64,000 nt of DNA from Lachnospiraceae bacterium (GTDB lineage Bacteria > Bacillota > Clostridia > Lachnospirales > Lachnospiraceae), in assembly GCA_016291405.1 (NCBI GenBank), contig JAEEXG010000001.1, forward strand, positions 1-64,000. The letters are read 5' to 3'. The notes beneath the pieces were generated by a model, which saw only the letters and a program-made list of their open reading frames with translations, searched no databases and was not told the DNA's origin. Positions 18,917-28,678 of this stretch are shown here, piece by piece (positions within the stretch are counted from its first letter, which is position 1; the number at the start of each line of letters is the position of its first letter). Made by a program: the position numbers and the translations under genes.

Positions 18917-21721
18917 TTACTTTATTATGTTTTGCATTATCTTATACAATTCTTTTACATCAATAGGTTTTGCAATGAAGGCATTCATGCCGGCTTCAAC
19001 ACATTCCATTCTGTCTTCGCTCATTGCATTGGCTGTCATTGCTATTATAGGAACTTGCTTTGCGTCTTCCCTATCTAATGCTCTTATAACCTTGGAAGCA
19101 TTTAAACCATCCATATTGGGCATTCTAATGTCCATAAAGATAGCAGAGTAGTGATTAATTGGACTCTCAGTAAATGCCCTTACACCAAGCTCTCCATCAT
19201 CTGCAACAGTAACAGAAGCACCAAGCTTTGTAAGTATTTCAATACCGATTTCCTGGTTAATAATATTGTCTTCACAAAGGAGGAAATTCTTTCCTTCATA
19301 ATTCATTGTTTCATTAGAGGAATTGGATTCTTGTTCGGAAGAAATAGGTTCAATTGATTCTTCACTTTCCTTTGTTTTTTCTTCTTCATCAAAATACTTA
19401 AAGGTTAATTGAACTGTAAATGTAGATCCCACACCGATTTCTGATTCAACAGATATTTCTCCACCCATTAGTTCAATTAAACTATGAGTTATAGCAAGGC
19501 CAAGACCTGTTCCTTCATTGTGGTTAAAGTTCATTCTGTTTTCCTGAGAGAAGGTTTCAAATAAATGCTCCTGGAATTCTTCACTCATTCCGATTCCGTC
19601 ATCTTTTACAATAAAGGTTCCTATACAGAGCTCATCACTGACACGTTCACAGTGAATTTTAAGTAAAATATGTCCGCCTTCATTTGTGTACTTACAGGAA
19701 TTAGAAAGTAAGTTAAATATAATCTGGTTAAAGCGAAGTTTATCTATTATGATGCAGTTTACAATGTCTTCAGGCTCTATTGTAAAGGTTAGATTCTTCT
19801 TCTGACAAAGCGGTAAGATAACAGAATTTAAATAATCTTTAAACTCGTCAAAGGTATATTTATCAGGCTTTAATTCCACTTTACCGGATTCAATTTTTGA
19901 CATATCAAGCAAATCATTTATTAAGCCAAGCAAGAAACTTGAAGACATTTCAGCCTTTTCAAGGTATTCTTTTACCTTTTCATTTACCTCTTCCTTTAAG
20001 GCAAGTTGAGTCATACCCATGATACCGTTTAATGGAGTACGTATATCGTGGCTTACCAAGGATAAAAAGTCAGATTTTGCTCTGTTTGCTTTTTCTGCCT
20101 CAAATAGGGCTTCCGATAATTTTTCTTTTTGCTTTAATTCCTCATTGTAAAGCTTTGTTGTATCTCTACAGGATATAGAAATAATGTCCCTTCGGCTGTT
20201 TAAGAAAGAAAAGCGAAGAATTCGGTGATGATTCTTTTCAGGATCATCACTTGAATTAAACTGAATAGTATATTCACCGTAAGTGTTTATTTTTTCAACC
20301 AGGTTTTCAATCTTAAATTCGGCATACAGTTTGTTTAGTTCACTTTCGCTTTGAATAAGATCAGCAAATAGAGCACGGAAATGCTCCATGAAATTAGGTG
20401 ATTCATCACTTAAGTCATGGTTGAATCTGTCAATAATAACGTATGAATCAGTTTTTAAATAGGCTAATGCTATAAAATCATATTCTCTTTGAACCGTACC
20501 GTTTATTAAAGAATCAATGGTTTTTTGATGTTGAATACTTACTATGTGTAATATAGCCTCTATATCGCTCGAGAAGGGGTTCTTAACGATATCAACGGTT
20601 GTTCTTACCCATTCATCTTTAGAGCTCTTACCGGGCAAATGATGCTCGTATTTAAGCTGGAATATTCCTGCGTTATATGCTGAAATCATTCCATCCCTTG
20701 AAAATGTATTGATAAAATGAATACCTTCATTTTTATCGGAAATTAGATTTACTATTTCTGAAATTAAATCGTCCAAAGAATCCAGTTTAGCCAATGAAGC
20801 CAGAGAAGATGTGGTAGTGGTGCTTTCATTACATAGATTCTTGGTAACGTTTAACTGAAATGTCGCCAAGGAATCGGGATTCATCCTTAAGAATCCGTTA
20901 GTACGCTGTTTAAAGTTAATTTCCGCATTCTTTTGTTCGGAAAGATCTATTCCCATTGCATGAGCGACAATAGGATTATTGTCTTTATCAAATTCAGTTG
21001 TATAAGAAACTCTTAAATACATTGGCTGCTTAGCTTCAGAATAAAAATGCCAGCATTCATAAGATACGCCGGGATAACCTTTACGTATCTTTTCTATATT
21101 GCTTAAAAACATGGCATAATCGCTTAAAGAAACTACGCCTTCATCAATCATTCTGTCAGGGAATTTCTTTGCAATAAGACTTTCATCATTAAAAGGGCAT
21201 AAGTTGTTACAATTAATTAACCTGCCGTTTATAATGTCATAATCCCAGGTCAAAACCTTTGCAAATTCAATGGCCTGCTTGTATCTTTTATCATAAGCTT
21301 CGTTCAATGTCTCAGTGTTCTTTTTGTCTACTTTACCTGATTCACCGGAAAGAACGCAAAGGAAGATATAAGAATCTTCATCTGATCCAATATAGGAAAA
21401 TGTTCCGTCAAAGAACACAAGACTTCCGTCAAAATGCCGCACCTGAACACTGACAGGGTATGGCGTATCATCCTCTATACACCTGTCTAAACCTTTAATA
21501 ATATATTGTGCATCGTAGTCTGAAACAAAAGAGAGAGCATCCTTTTTAATGTGCTCTATAAAAGAAGACTCATTATAACCATAAAGAGCCGGCACAGAAT
21601 CGCTGAAATAAACAATATTAAGATGATGGTCTTTGTATGAAAAGACGATAATCGGCTTACTGTAAAGCTTAGCCAATTCAATTGTTTTATCAAGCGTAAT
21701 TTGCAAAGTTTCTTCCCCCAA
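18917..21721 (-). CDS. PAS-containing hybrid sensor histidine kinase with C-terminal receiver
   Basis: H-box SLVSHDIRTPLNGIMGM, N-box NLLSNSCKYTNEGG, G-boxes VKDDGIGMSEE and GTGLGLAITHSLIELMGG, receiver FMDIRMPNMDGL. Confidence 0.95.
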   Translation of the reverse strand: MGEETLQITLDKTIELAKLYSKPIIVFSYKDHHLNIVYFSDSVPALYGYNESSFIEHIKKDALSFVSDYDAQYIIKGLDRCIEDDTPYPVSVQVRHFDGSLVFFDGTFSYIGSDEDSYIFLCVLSGESGKVDKKNTETLNEAYDKRYKQAIEFAKVLTWDYDIINGRLINCNNLCPFNDESLIAKKFPDRMIDEGVVSLSDYAMFLSNIEKIRKGYPGVSYECWHFYSEAKQPMYLRVSYTTEFDKDNNPIVAHAMGIDLSEQKNAEINFKQRTNGFLRMNPDSLATFQLNVTKNLCNESTTTTSSLASLAKLDSLDDLISEIVNLISDKNEGIHFINTFSRDGMISAYNAGIFQLKYEHHLPGKSSKDEWVRTTVDIVKNPFSSDIEAILHIVSIQHQKTIDSLINGTVQREYDFIALAYLKTDSYVIIDRFNHDLSDESPNFMEHFRALFADLIQSESELNKLYAEFKIENLVEKINTYGEYTIQFNSSDDPEKNHHRILRFSFLNSRRDIISISCRDTTKLYNEELKQKEKLSEALFEAEKANRAKSDFLSLVSHDIRTPLNGIMGMTQLALKEEVNEKVKEYLEKAEMSSSFLLGLINDLLDMSKIESGKVELKPDKYTFDEFKDYLNSVILPLCQKKNLTFTIEPEDIVNCIIIDKLRFNQIIFNLLSNSCKYTNEGGHILLKIHCERVSDELCIGTFIVKDDGIGMSEEFQEHLFETFSQENRMNFNHNEGTGLGLAITHSLIELMGGEISVESEIGVGSTFTVQLTFKYFDEEEKTKESEESIEPISSEQESNSSNETMNYEGKNFLLCEDNIINQEIGIEILTKLGASVTVADDGELGVRAFTESPINHYSAIFMDIRMPNMDGLNASKVIRALDREDAKQVPIIAMTANAMSEDRMECVEAGMNAFIAKPIDVKELYKIMQNIIK

Positions 21722-21744
21722 AAAACTTAAAAATCACCCGATAC

Positions 21745-22461
21745 CTACAATGTCCATCCATTAATGTTACTGTCTTTAATGGCAGTAAACATTCTTTCTT
21801 TTACTCCCGGATTATCTCTGTTAATCTGTTTAACAAGATTCTTAACGTATTCACGCTTTGTGGTCTTATCAACAGGACAGGGACTTTTTACAACGGGAAT
21901 ATCATAATTATTAACAAAACCGATAACATCGGCTTCATTCATATAAATCAGGGGCCTTATCACATAAAGATCTGTTTTGTCTAAATATGTGACAGGAGAG
22001 AAGGTGTGAAATCTGCCTTCGTAAATAAGTGACATCATCATTGTATCGATTACATCATCTTTATGATGTGCATATGCCACTTTGTTAATGTTTCTTTCTT
22101 TTAAAGCGCTATTCAGAGCACCTTTTCTCATTTTGGCGCATAAAGAGCAAGGATTTGATTCCTTTCTTTCTTCAAAAACAATTTGAGCTATATCAGTTTT
22201 AACTATGATGTATTCAACATCTAATTCTTTACAAAAGACTTTGATTTTATCTAAGTTTAAATTATTAAAACCAAGATCCACAGTAACGGCAAACAAATCA
22301 AACTTCTTTGGATAAAATTTCTTTAAATGGGAGAGTGCTTTTAATAAAGTAAGAGAGTCCTTTCCGCCTGAAATTCCGACTGCAATTTTATCTCCGTCAT
22401 TAATCATTTCATAATCGTCTACGGCTTTTCTTACTAAACTTAAAACTCTTTGTAACTCCAT
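21745..22461 (-). CDS. TtcA/TilS-like tRNA thiolation ATPase
   Basis: PP-loop AVGISGGKDSLTLLKAL; NPCSLCAKMRKGAL CxxC; SPCPVDKTTKRE. Confidence 0.9.
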   Translation of the reverse strand: MELQRVLSLVRKAVDDYEMINDGDKIAVGISGGKDSLTLLKALSHLKKFYPKKFDLFAVTVDLGFNNLNLDKIKVFCKELDVEYIIVKTDIAQIVFEERKESNPCSLCAKMRKGALNSALKERNINKVAYAHHKDDVIDTMMMSLIYEGRFHTFSPVTYLDKTDLYVIRPLIYMNEADVIGFVNNYDIPVVKSPCPVDKTTKREYVKNLVKQINRDNPGVKERMFTAIKDSNINGWTL

Positions 22462-22600
22462 AAATTCCTCAAAAATATTAATAAAAAATCTATATCAAGT
22501 ATAACACATATTAACAAAAAAATAATAATACATGGTATACTGATATATATGTGAGGATGTTTTTCCACACAAAATATTATCATACGGGGATTAATAAACA

Positions 22601-24031
22601 ATGAAACTAACTTCTGACAATAAGTATGTGAAAATAGGTCTTACAATATTCTTTACAGCTATTGCAATTATGCTAGCTTATTTCCTTTTCTTTAGACTGG
22701 ACTCCATTTTAAAGGGAATAAAAAACGTCAATCGTGTGCTTGCACCTATTTATTACGGTTTAATAATGGCATATTTAATGACCCCGTTACTTAATGTCAT
22801 TGAAAAGAAGTGGATTCTTCCCTGGTTTAATTCAAAGAATATTCTTGGTAAAGATAAAAAAAGAAGTAAACACATCCGTATGATTTGCGTTACTTTAACG
22901 CTTTTAATAGTTTTATTCTTAATTTACACCTTTTTTGCAACAGTTATTCCCCAATTATATTTAAGTTTACAAAGCCTGATTTCTCAGTTTTCAACATATA
23001 CAGAAAACATCAGCACCTGGCTTAACGATTTGTCAAAAAAGAACCCTGAAATAGCGGCATTTTTGATGAAATCCCTTGATAACTACACAACAGAAGCCGA
23101 TGACTTTTTAAGAGATATAGTGCTTCCAAGCCTTCAAAAGTTTTTACTTCCAAACATAAACAGTTTGCTTAATTCGGTTTCTGCAAGCTTAATGAAGATT
23201 CTACATTTTGTTTGGAACTTTATTATCGGACTTATTATTTCAATTTATGTATTATCGGGTAAAGAAAAGTTTGCAGCCGGAAGCATAAGACTCTGTTATG
23301 CGACACTTAGCAGAAAAAGCGCAAACAAGTTTATTGATGCCATCAGATTTACTCACAGAACATTTATTGGATTCTTAACCGGTAAAGTAATTGATTCTTT
23401 AATCATCGGTATAATTTGTTATGTATGCTGTTTGATTATGAAAATGCCTTATGCAGTGCTTATAAGCGTTGTTGTAGGCGTTACAAACATCGTGCCAATA
23501 TTTGGTCCATATATCGGAGCAATCCCTAGTATTTTGATTATTTTACTCGTAGATCCCATGAAAGCCCTTTATTTTGCAATTTTCATTATCATATTGCAGC
23601 AATTTGACGGAAACTACTTAGGACCAAAGATTTTATCTCAATCTACAGGCCTTACAAGCTTCTGGATTATCTTTTCAATCACGCTTTTTGGCGGATTTTT
23701 CCAGATTGTAGGTATGATTGTGGGTGTTCCCATTACAGCCGTTGTTGCATCGGGAATTCAAAAGATTACAGATAACAGACTTAAAAAGAAGAATCTTCCT
23801 ACCGAAGTTGAAGCCTACGAAAAGGTTGGATATATTTCTGAAGACGGTGAAATTACTCAATACGAATACAAAAAGCCCGAAAACAAAAAGAACCTATCGG
23901 ATAATTCAGCATACAAACTGTTTTCGGCAATAGGTTCGTTTTTAAAGAAACTTGTAATATTAATAATTGAATTTATCAAAGCATTATGTTCTAAGATTGC
24001 TATATTTATAAAGAAAAAGTTCCACAAATAA
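22601..24031 (+). CDS. AI-2E family transporter (PerM/YdiK-like)
   Basis: GVTNIVPIFGPYIGAIPS, FDGNYLGPKILSQSTGL, FFQIVGMIVGVPITAV; polytopic. Confidence 0.93.
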   Translation: MKLTSDNKYVKIGLTIFFTAIAIMLAYFLFFRLDSILKGIKNVNRVLAPIYYGLIMAYLMTPLLNVIEKKWILPWFNSKNILGKDKKRSKHIRMICVTLTLLIVLFLIYTFFATVIPQLYLSLQSLISQFSTYTENISTWLNDLSKKNPEIAAFLMKSLDNYTTEADDFLRDIVLPSLQKFLLPNINSLLNSVSASLMKILHFVWNFIIGLIISIYVLSGKEKFAAGSIRLCYATLSRKSANKFIDAIRFTHRTFIGFLTGKVIDSLIIGIICYVCCLIMKMPYAVLISVVVGVTNIVPIFGPYIGAIPSILIILLVDPMKALYFAIFIIILQQFDGNYLGPKILSQSTGLTSFWIIFSITLFGGFFQIVGMIVGVPITAVVASGIQKITDNRLKKKNLPTEVEAYEKVGYISEDGEITQYEYKKPENKKNLSDNSAYKLFSAIGSFLKKLVILIIEFIKALCSKIAIFIKKKFHK

Positions 24032-24033
24032 AA

Positions 24034-25095
24034 TCATTCGGAATACGGATCAATCTTTGCGGCCTGGCGTCTGTGGGCGTCTTCAGAGGCCGCATAATGC
24101 TTTGCAGTGGTATTTATATCAGAATGCCCCAAAACGTCCGCTACAAGCCTTATATCACCTGTTTTGTTGTATAATGCGGTACCGTAAGTGGAACGCATTT
24201 TATGGGGCGATATTTTTTTGTTAGAAACGGCAACTTTAGCGTATTTTTCAACCATTTCCTGAATACTTCTTACGGCCATTCGTTTCTTTCTTAAAGACAT
24301 GAATAAGGCTTTTTCCTCAGTACTTTCAATATAATGGGGCCTTTCAACCTCTATATAATTTAACAAAGCCTCTTTTGTGACTTCATCAAAGTATAAAATA
24401 TGCTCTTTATGACCTTTTCTTACCACACACATTGAATTTTCATTGAAATTTAAGTCTGCAATGTCCAAAGAAACACATTCGGAAACACGAATACCTGTTC
24501 TGAGCAGGAGAGTAAGTATTGCAAAGTCGCGATATTTTGTGTTATATAGGAGTTTTCTTTGACGTTCAGAACCAACAGCCGAATTTTCGATGGTTTCTAA
24601 GAATGTATCAACTTCAGACGGCGTTAAGCGAATAATTACGTGATCATCGAGTTTTCTTGATTGTTTGTTTGCGCCAACGGTTGGATCGTTTTTAAGAAAT
24701 TGATGTTCACATTGGTATTTATAAAACGACCTTAATGCAGACATTTTACGGGCAATTCCGGAAATATCGTTTTGAAGATCGTTTTTACCGATTATAGTTA
24801 CATCTTTAGCGCTAAGATATTTTTGATATTCATTTATGTCCTGGAAGGATAAATTATCAAGGATATCGGAAGAGATGTCATTTAATTCTAAATTCTTTGC
24901 AGGCGGGCAAAACTCCTTTAGATACTCTAAAAAAGTAATTAAATCATACGCATATGAAATTGCTGTATTAGGATTTCTTTGAGCTCTGGAATCTAAGAAC
25001 TCATAAGTATATACCGGCAGAAGTTTTTTAAGTGATTCTAATTTAATTCGATAATTTCTGTCTTTGTTTTTGTTAAATTCGGAATCACGGCCCAT
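24034..25095 (-). CDS. Tyrosine recombinase, XerS-like
   Basis: Catalytic residues R (LLRTGIRVSE), HKMRSTYGT, LGHSDINTTAKHY; N-terminal LKKLLPVYTYEFLDSRAQRNPNTAISYAYDLITFLEYL resembles XerS; about 354 aa. Confidence 0.88.
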   Translation of the reverse strand: MGRDSEFNKNKDRNYRIKLESLKKLLPVYTYEFLDSRAQRNPNTAISYAYDLITFLEYLKEFCPPAKNLELNDISSDILDNLSFQDINEYQKYLSAKDVTIIGKNDLQNDISGIARKMSALRSFYKYQCEHQFLKNDPTVGANKQSRKLDDHVIIRLTPSEVDTFLETIENSAVGSERQRKLLYNTKYRDFAILTLLLRTGIRVSECVSLDIADLNFNENSMCVVRKGHKEHILYFDEVTKEALLNYIEVERPHYIESTEEKALFMSLRKKRMAVRSIQEMVEKYAKVAVSNKKISPHKMRSTYGTALYNKTGDIRLVADVLGHSDINTTAKHYAASEDAHRRQAAKIDPYSE

Positions 25096-25145
25096 AACGA
25101 TAAAACCTCCCAATATGCTCTAAACTTGATGTTTCCGTACCTTTT

Positions 25146-25171
25146 TAGCGTTAAATTGAGATTTAACGCTA
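25146..25171. repeat. Perfect 11-bp inverted repeat with 4-bp spacer upstream of recombinase gene (candidate operator or Xer site)
   Basis: TAGCGTTAAAT-TGAG-ATTTAACGCTA. Confidence 0.9.
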
Positions 25172-25215
25172 TGATATATATCTATAGTCTACCACTATTT
25201 GGACTTATTTACAAG

Positions 25216-25247
25216 AAAAATGCCCGAGATTTTTAGCTCCCGGGCAT
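25216..25247 (-). terminator. Terminator of cytidylate kinase-like gene
   Basis: On - strand: ATGCCCGGGAGCTAAAAATCTCGGGCATTTTT. Confidence 0.82.
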
Positions 25248-25276
25248 TAATTATTTTAAATTAAAATCAAATTATT

Positions 25277-25912
25277 TTATTGATGATGGAACTTTTCGTA
25301 GTCTTCAACATATTGAGTAATGAATTTAACGGTTCCGTCAATTCCAAGTTTAGCTGAATTGATACATAAATCGTAGCTTTCGGCGCGTCCCCATTTTTTT
25401 GAAGAATAATAATTGTAGTAAGATTGGCGCTGCTTATCCTTTTTATTAAACAAGTCTCTCGCTTCTGCTTCGTTCTTTACATCTTTATCATGCTCAATTA
25501 AGTATTTGCATTTAAAATCATCATCGGCATAAATAAATAAGTTAATTACATTATCAAAGTCAGCCAATGCATAATCGGCGCAACGACCAACTATAACACA
25601 GGGACCTTCTTTGGCAAATGATTTAATTGCATCAAATTGTGCCAGGAAAACCTTGTGGCTGATTGGCATATCAACAAATGATGATGAATTATAGCCAAAT
25701 GAATAAGTATCCATTACCAAATTATATAAGAATGAATTTGTGGGTCTTTCGTCATGATTTTGAATCATTTCTTCGCAAAAACCACTATCTTTTGCGGCTC
25801 TTGTAAGGATTGATTTGTCATAAAAAGGAATATTAAAATAATTAGCCACCTTTTCTCCTATTTCGTGGCCGGCCGATCCATATTGTCTTCCGATGGTAAT
25901 AACAGTCTTCAT
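25277..25912 (-). CDS. Cytidylate kinase-like family protein
   Basis: MKTVITIGRQYGSAGHEIGEKVANYFNIPFYDKSIL; GPCVIVGRCADYAL. Confidence 0.92.
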   Translation of the reverse strand: MKTVITIGRQYGSAGHEIGEKVANYFNIPFYDKSILTRAAKDSGFCEEMIQNHDERPTNSFLYNLVMDTYSFGYNSSSFVDMPISHKVFLAQFDAIKSFAKEGPCVIVGRCADYALADFDNVINLFIYADDDFKCKYLIEHDKDVKNEAEARDLFNKKDKQRQSYYNYYSSKKWGRAESYDLCINSAKLGIDGTVKFITQYVEDYEKFHHQ

Positions 25913-25943
25913 GTCGGCATACCTCCTTTTATTAGTAAATTAA

Positions 25944-26819
25944 TTATAACATATAGAAAGAAATTTTTATAGATTCATCAAAAACTCCGCCCACATCTAA
26001 ATGTTGCTCTTCATTTCTCTCTGTAATGTCTCCGGTAAAACTATCTTTATCAGCTATTCCGTACCAAGGTTCAATACATACAAAGGGGTTATCTCTTCCT
26101 ATAGGGCTCCAAATTCCTACTATGGGAGCATTAAAATCAACCTTTACAAATGACTTATCTTCTTCAAATAATGTAACGCTTTTTACCTGATTGTTTTCAA
26201 ATACATATGCATCATTATCAAATGTATGATATTTAATTTCCACACAACCTGAATCATCGCATTCTAAATCGGTCTTTGAATCCTTAAAACAGCCGGTATC
26301 AAGATTTACATCAGATAAAACAAGCTTAGAGCCTGCATTAAAGCCCATCTTCTCTCCTGTTAAGGATTCGTTTTTACCCATAAATGCAGGATGAGCGCCA
26401 AGGGCAAAGTAAATTGTTTTATCATCCTCATTTTTAATTACATAATTTAGAGTAAGTGCGTTTCCATTAAGAATATATGTAAGGGTTAAGTCAAACTTAA
26501 ATGGGTAATTTACATAGCTTTCATTATCCCAGGTAAGGTTAAAAGAAATCTTTGCTTTTTCCTTATTTACAACTTTAAATTCCCTGTTTTTTGCAAATCC
26601 GTGCTTTTCGCCGGTATATTCTTTGCCATTATATGTAAATTTTCCGTTCTTTAAAGCACCGATATTAGGAAACAATATTGGCGAACTTTTATTCCAGGCA
26701 TCGGTATGTCTGTCCCAGATATATTCTCTGTTTGTTTCTTTGTTTTTTACTGATAAAAGTTCAGCTCCAAGAGTATCTATTTTAACTGTAAGTAAGTCAT
26801 TTTCTATTGTCTCAATCAT
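25944..26819 (-). CDS. Aldose 1-epimerase family protein (LacX/YeaD-like)
   Basis: LGAELLSVKNKETNREYIWDRHTDAWNKSSPILFPNIG...KHGFAKNREF...GAHPAF. Confidence 0.93.
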   Translation of the reverse strand: MIETIENDLLTVKIDTLGAELLSVKNKETNREYIWDRHTDAWNKSSPILFPNIGALKNGKFTYNGKEYTGEKHGFAKNREFKVVNKEKAKISFNLTWDNESYVNYPFKFDLTLTYILNGNALTLNYVIKNEDDKTIYFALGAHPAFMGKNESLTGEKMGFNAGSKLVLSDVNLDTGCFKDSKTDLECDDSGCVEIKYHTFDNDAYVFENNQVKSVTLFEEDKSFVKVDFNAPIVGIWSPIGRDNPFVCIEPWYGIADKDSFTGDITERNEEQHLDVGGVFDESIKISFYML

Positions 26820-27978
26820 TTAAAGAATCCTTCTTTCTAATAAGATCGTAAATAGAAGCATATTTTTTCTCTCTTGTAATTTCCATTAAGCCAAGACTTG
26901 TAAAATCAACAACAGTTGTTTTTAAGTTATCCTGCTTAATTTCTTTCTTCATTAAGGAAATTAATGCGTCCTCATCTTCTCTTCTTTCTATATTGATAAA
27001 ATCAACAAGAATAATCCCGGAAAGATTTCGTAGCCTAAGCTGTCTTGCAATTTCTATGCAGGCTTCTTCGTTAACGTTTTTAATATAATCGTCTTTAGAG
27101 AGCCTTTTATCGAATTTACCGCTGTTAACATCAATAACAGTAAGTGCTTCTGTGGGCTCTATAATCAAGAACGCGCCGTTTCGTAAGTTAATTTTCTTAG
27201 AAGTGGCCGTTAAATATGCTTTGTCAAAAGAAAACAGAGCATTTAAAGGAAAAGAATCATTATAGAATCTTACATTATCAAGAGTTTTAAGCTCTTCATA
27301 CATTTCCTCATCATCTGTGATAATCTCTTCGTATTTTCTTTTATCAAGAGAATTAATTCTTTCGTAAAGGGAAGAATGTCCGGAATAAAGCTTTGAATAT
27401 AGCTTTCTTGTTTTCATGTTATCAATTATTTTAGATAACACATCACAATTTGACTTAAGTTCTGAAATAATCAAATCAGAATTTTCGGGCTCTGCGTTTG
27501 TACGAAGGATGAAGCCATACTCAAACGAAGTTTCTTTTAGCTTATCCGTTAAAGCCTTGGCTTTCGATTTCTCTATCTTTGAAGAAATATGGATATCTTT
27601 ATCATCGGTAATTACAACCGTATACTTTCCCGTTAAAGAAAGATTCATTGATAAAGAGGCTCCTTTGGTCTTTAAGGGCTCTTTGGTAATTTGAACGCAA
27701 ACTATATCCCCTTGTTTTAGCCTACCGTCATAGGGCCTGTTTATAAGCATATTTTCGTTAATTTCATCAAATGAAAGAAATCCGTTTTGTTTTTCACTAA
27801 ACTCAACAAAACATGCCTTTATATCTTCTTTTACATTCGATACTCTACCTACGTAAATATCCCCAACATTAAAAGTCTTTGATGAATCAAGAAAAAGCTC
27901 TTCTATGCGGTTGTCTTTAAAAAGGAAGGCTGCATTATAGTTTTTATATTTGCTTACAACCAATTTAGAATTTTGCAT
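26812..27978 (-). CDS. rng: Ribonuclease E/G family
   Basis: S1-like GDIYVGRVSNVKEDIKACFVEFSEKQNGFL; LIIEPTEALTVIDVNSGKF; ILVDFINI; EITREKK. Confidence 0.95.
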   Translation of the reverse strand: MQNSKLVVSKYKNYNAAFLFKDNRIEELFLDSSKTFNVGDIYVGRVSNVKEDIKACFVEFSEKQNGFLSFDEINENMLINRPYDGRLKQGDIVCVQITKEPLKTKGASLSMNLSLTGKYTVVITDDKDIHISSKIEKSKAKALTDKLKETSFEYGFILRTNAEPENSDLIISELKSNCDVLSKIIDNMKTRKLYSKLYSGHSSLYERINSLDKRKYEEIITDDEEMYEELKTLDNVRFYNDSFPLNALFSFDKAYLTATSKKINLRNGAFLIIEPTEALTVIDVNSGKFDKRLSKDDYIKNVNEEACIEIARQLRLRNLSGIILVDFINIERREDEDALISLMKKEIKQDNLKTTVVDFTSLGLMEITREKKYASIYDLIRKKDSLND

Positions 27979-27990
27979 TATTGCTCCGGA

Positions 27991-28665
27991 TTAAAACTTA
28001 TTCAAAGGAACAAGCTCTGAATTTTCGTTTCTTTTATAGGTATCCTTTCTTGTGACGTGAAAAGGATAATCTTCAATGTTTTTATTATCAAGTTTTAAAA
28101 GCGCATCACATAATGTGGCAGGCTTTAAATTGCCGCCTGATGAAGCATCAACGCAAATATACATGCATCTCATGCTTAAATATCTTATATCAAACACAAA
28201 ATCCTTTATGTTGATGGTACGCTCTCCGGTTTTTGTTTTCTTTACATATTCAACCGTAGGACTATCAATAAACTGTTTAATTAGTTTTTCTGTTAAAGGA
28301 GCATCCTTATAAAATTCTATTTCATATGCTGCAGCAGCTACGCTTGCCATGGCATTTTCTGCTTTTTCAGGTAACACTATGGCTTCAAGTACCTCTACTC
28401 CTTCTGCCATCTGCTCGTTTAACTTTTGAACAAACAAATCAACGTTTTCATTATCGTTTACTTCAACGTCAAAGTATTCGCCGTCACTTTCAACGCCTAC
28501 ACCAAGAGGCTGGGCAAAAGAAATAATCATATGAGGGCTAAAGCCTTTCGAATAAACGACATCAATGTCGGTTCTTCTGAAGGCTTTTTGGAAATATCTC
28601 ATAAAATCAAGGTGTCCTACATACTTTAAAACACCATGCTTTGAAAATTTAATACGTACTTTCAT
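27991..28665 (-). CDS. TIGR03936-type radical SAM-associated protein (DUF2344)
   Basis: VRIKFSKHGVLKYVGHLDFMRYFQKAFRRTDIDVVYSKGFSPHMIISFAQPLGVGVES. Confidence 0.94.
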   Translation of the reverse strand: MKVRIKFSKHGVLKYVGHLDFMRYFQKAFRRTDIDVVYSKGFSPHMIISFAQPLGVGVESDGEYFDVEVNDNENVDLFVQKLNEQMAEGVEVLEAIVLPEKAENAMASVAAAAYEIEFYKDAPLTEKLIKQFIDSPTVEYVKKTKTGERTINIKDFVFDIRYLSMRCMYICVDASSGGNLKPATLCDALLKLDNKNIEDYPFHVTRKDTYKRNENSELVPLNKF

Positions 28666-28678
28666 TTTATCTCCAATA

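Noticed and set aside
22540-22575. TGTGAGGA...TTCCACACA imperfect palindrome before the AI-2E transporter gene
   Set aside because: Imperfect and short; not enough to support a regulator site.
24034-25095. Phage integrase / integrative element
   Set aside because: No prophage or conjugative genes, no att-like direct repeats seen, flanked by core genes; a housekeeping Xer role is more likely.
25146-25171. Rho-independent terminator
   Set aside because: Stem is AT-rich and not followed by a convincing T-tract in the relevant orientation; it is upstream, not downstream, of the recombinase gene.
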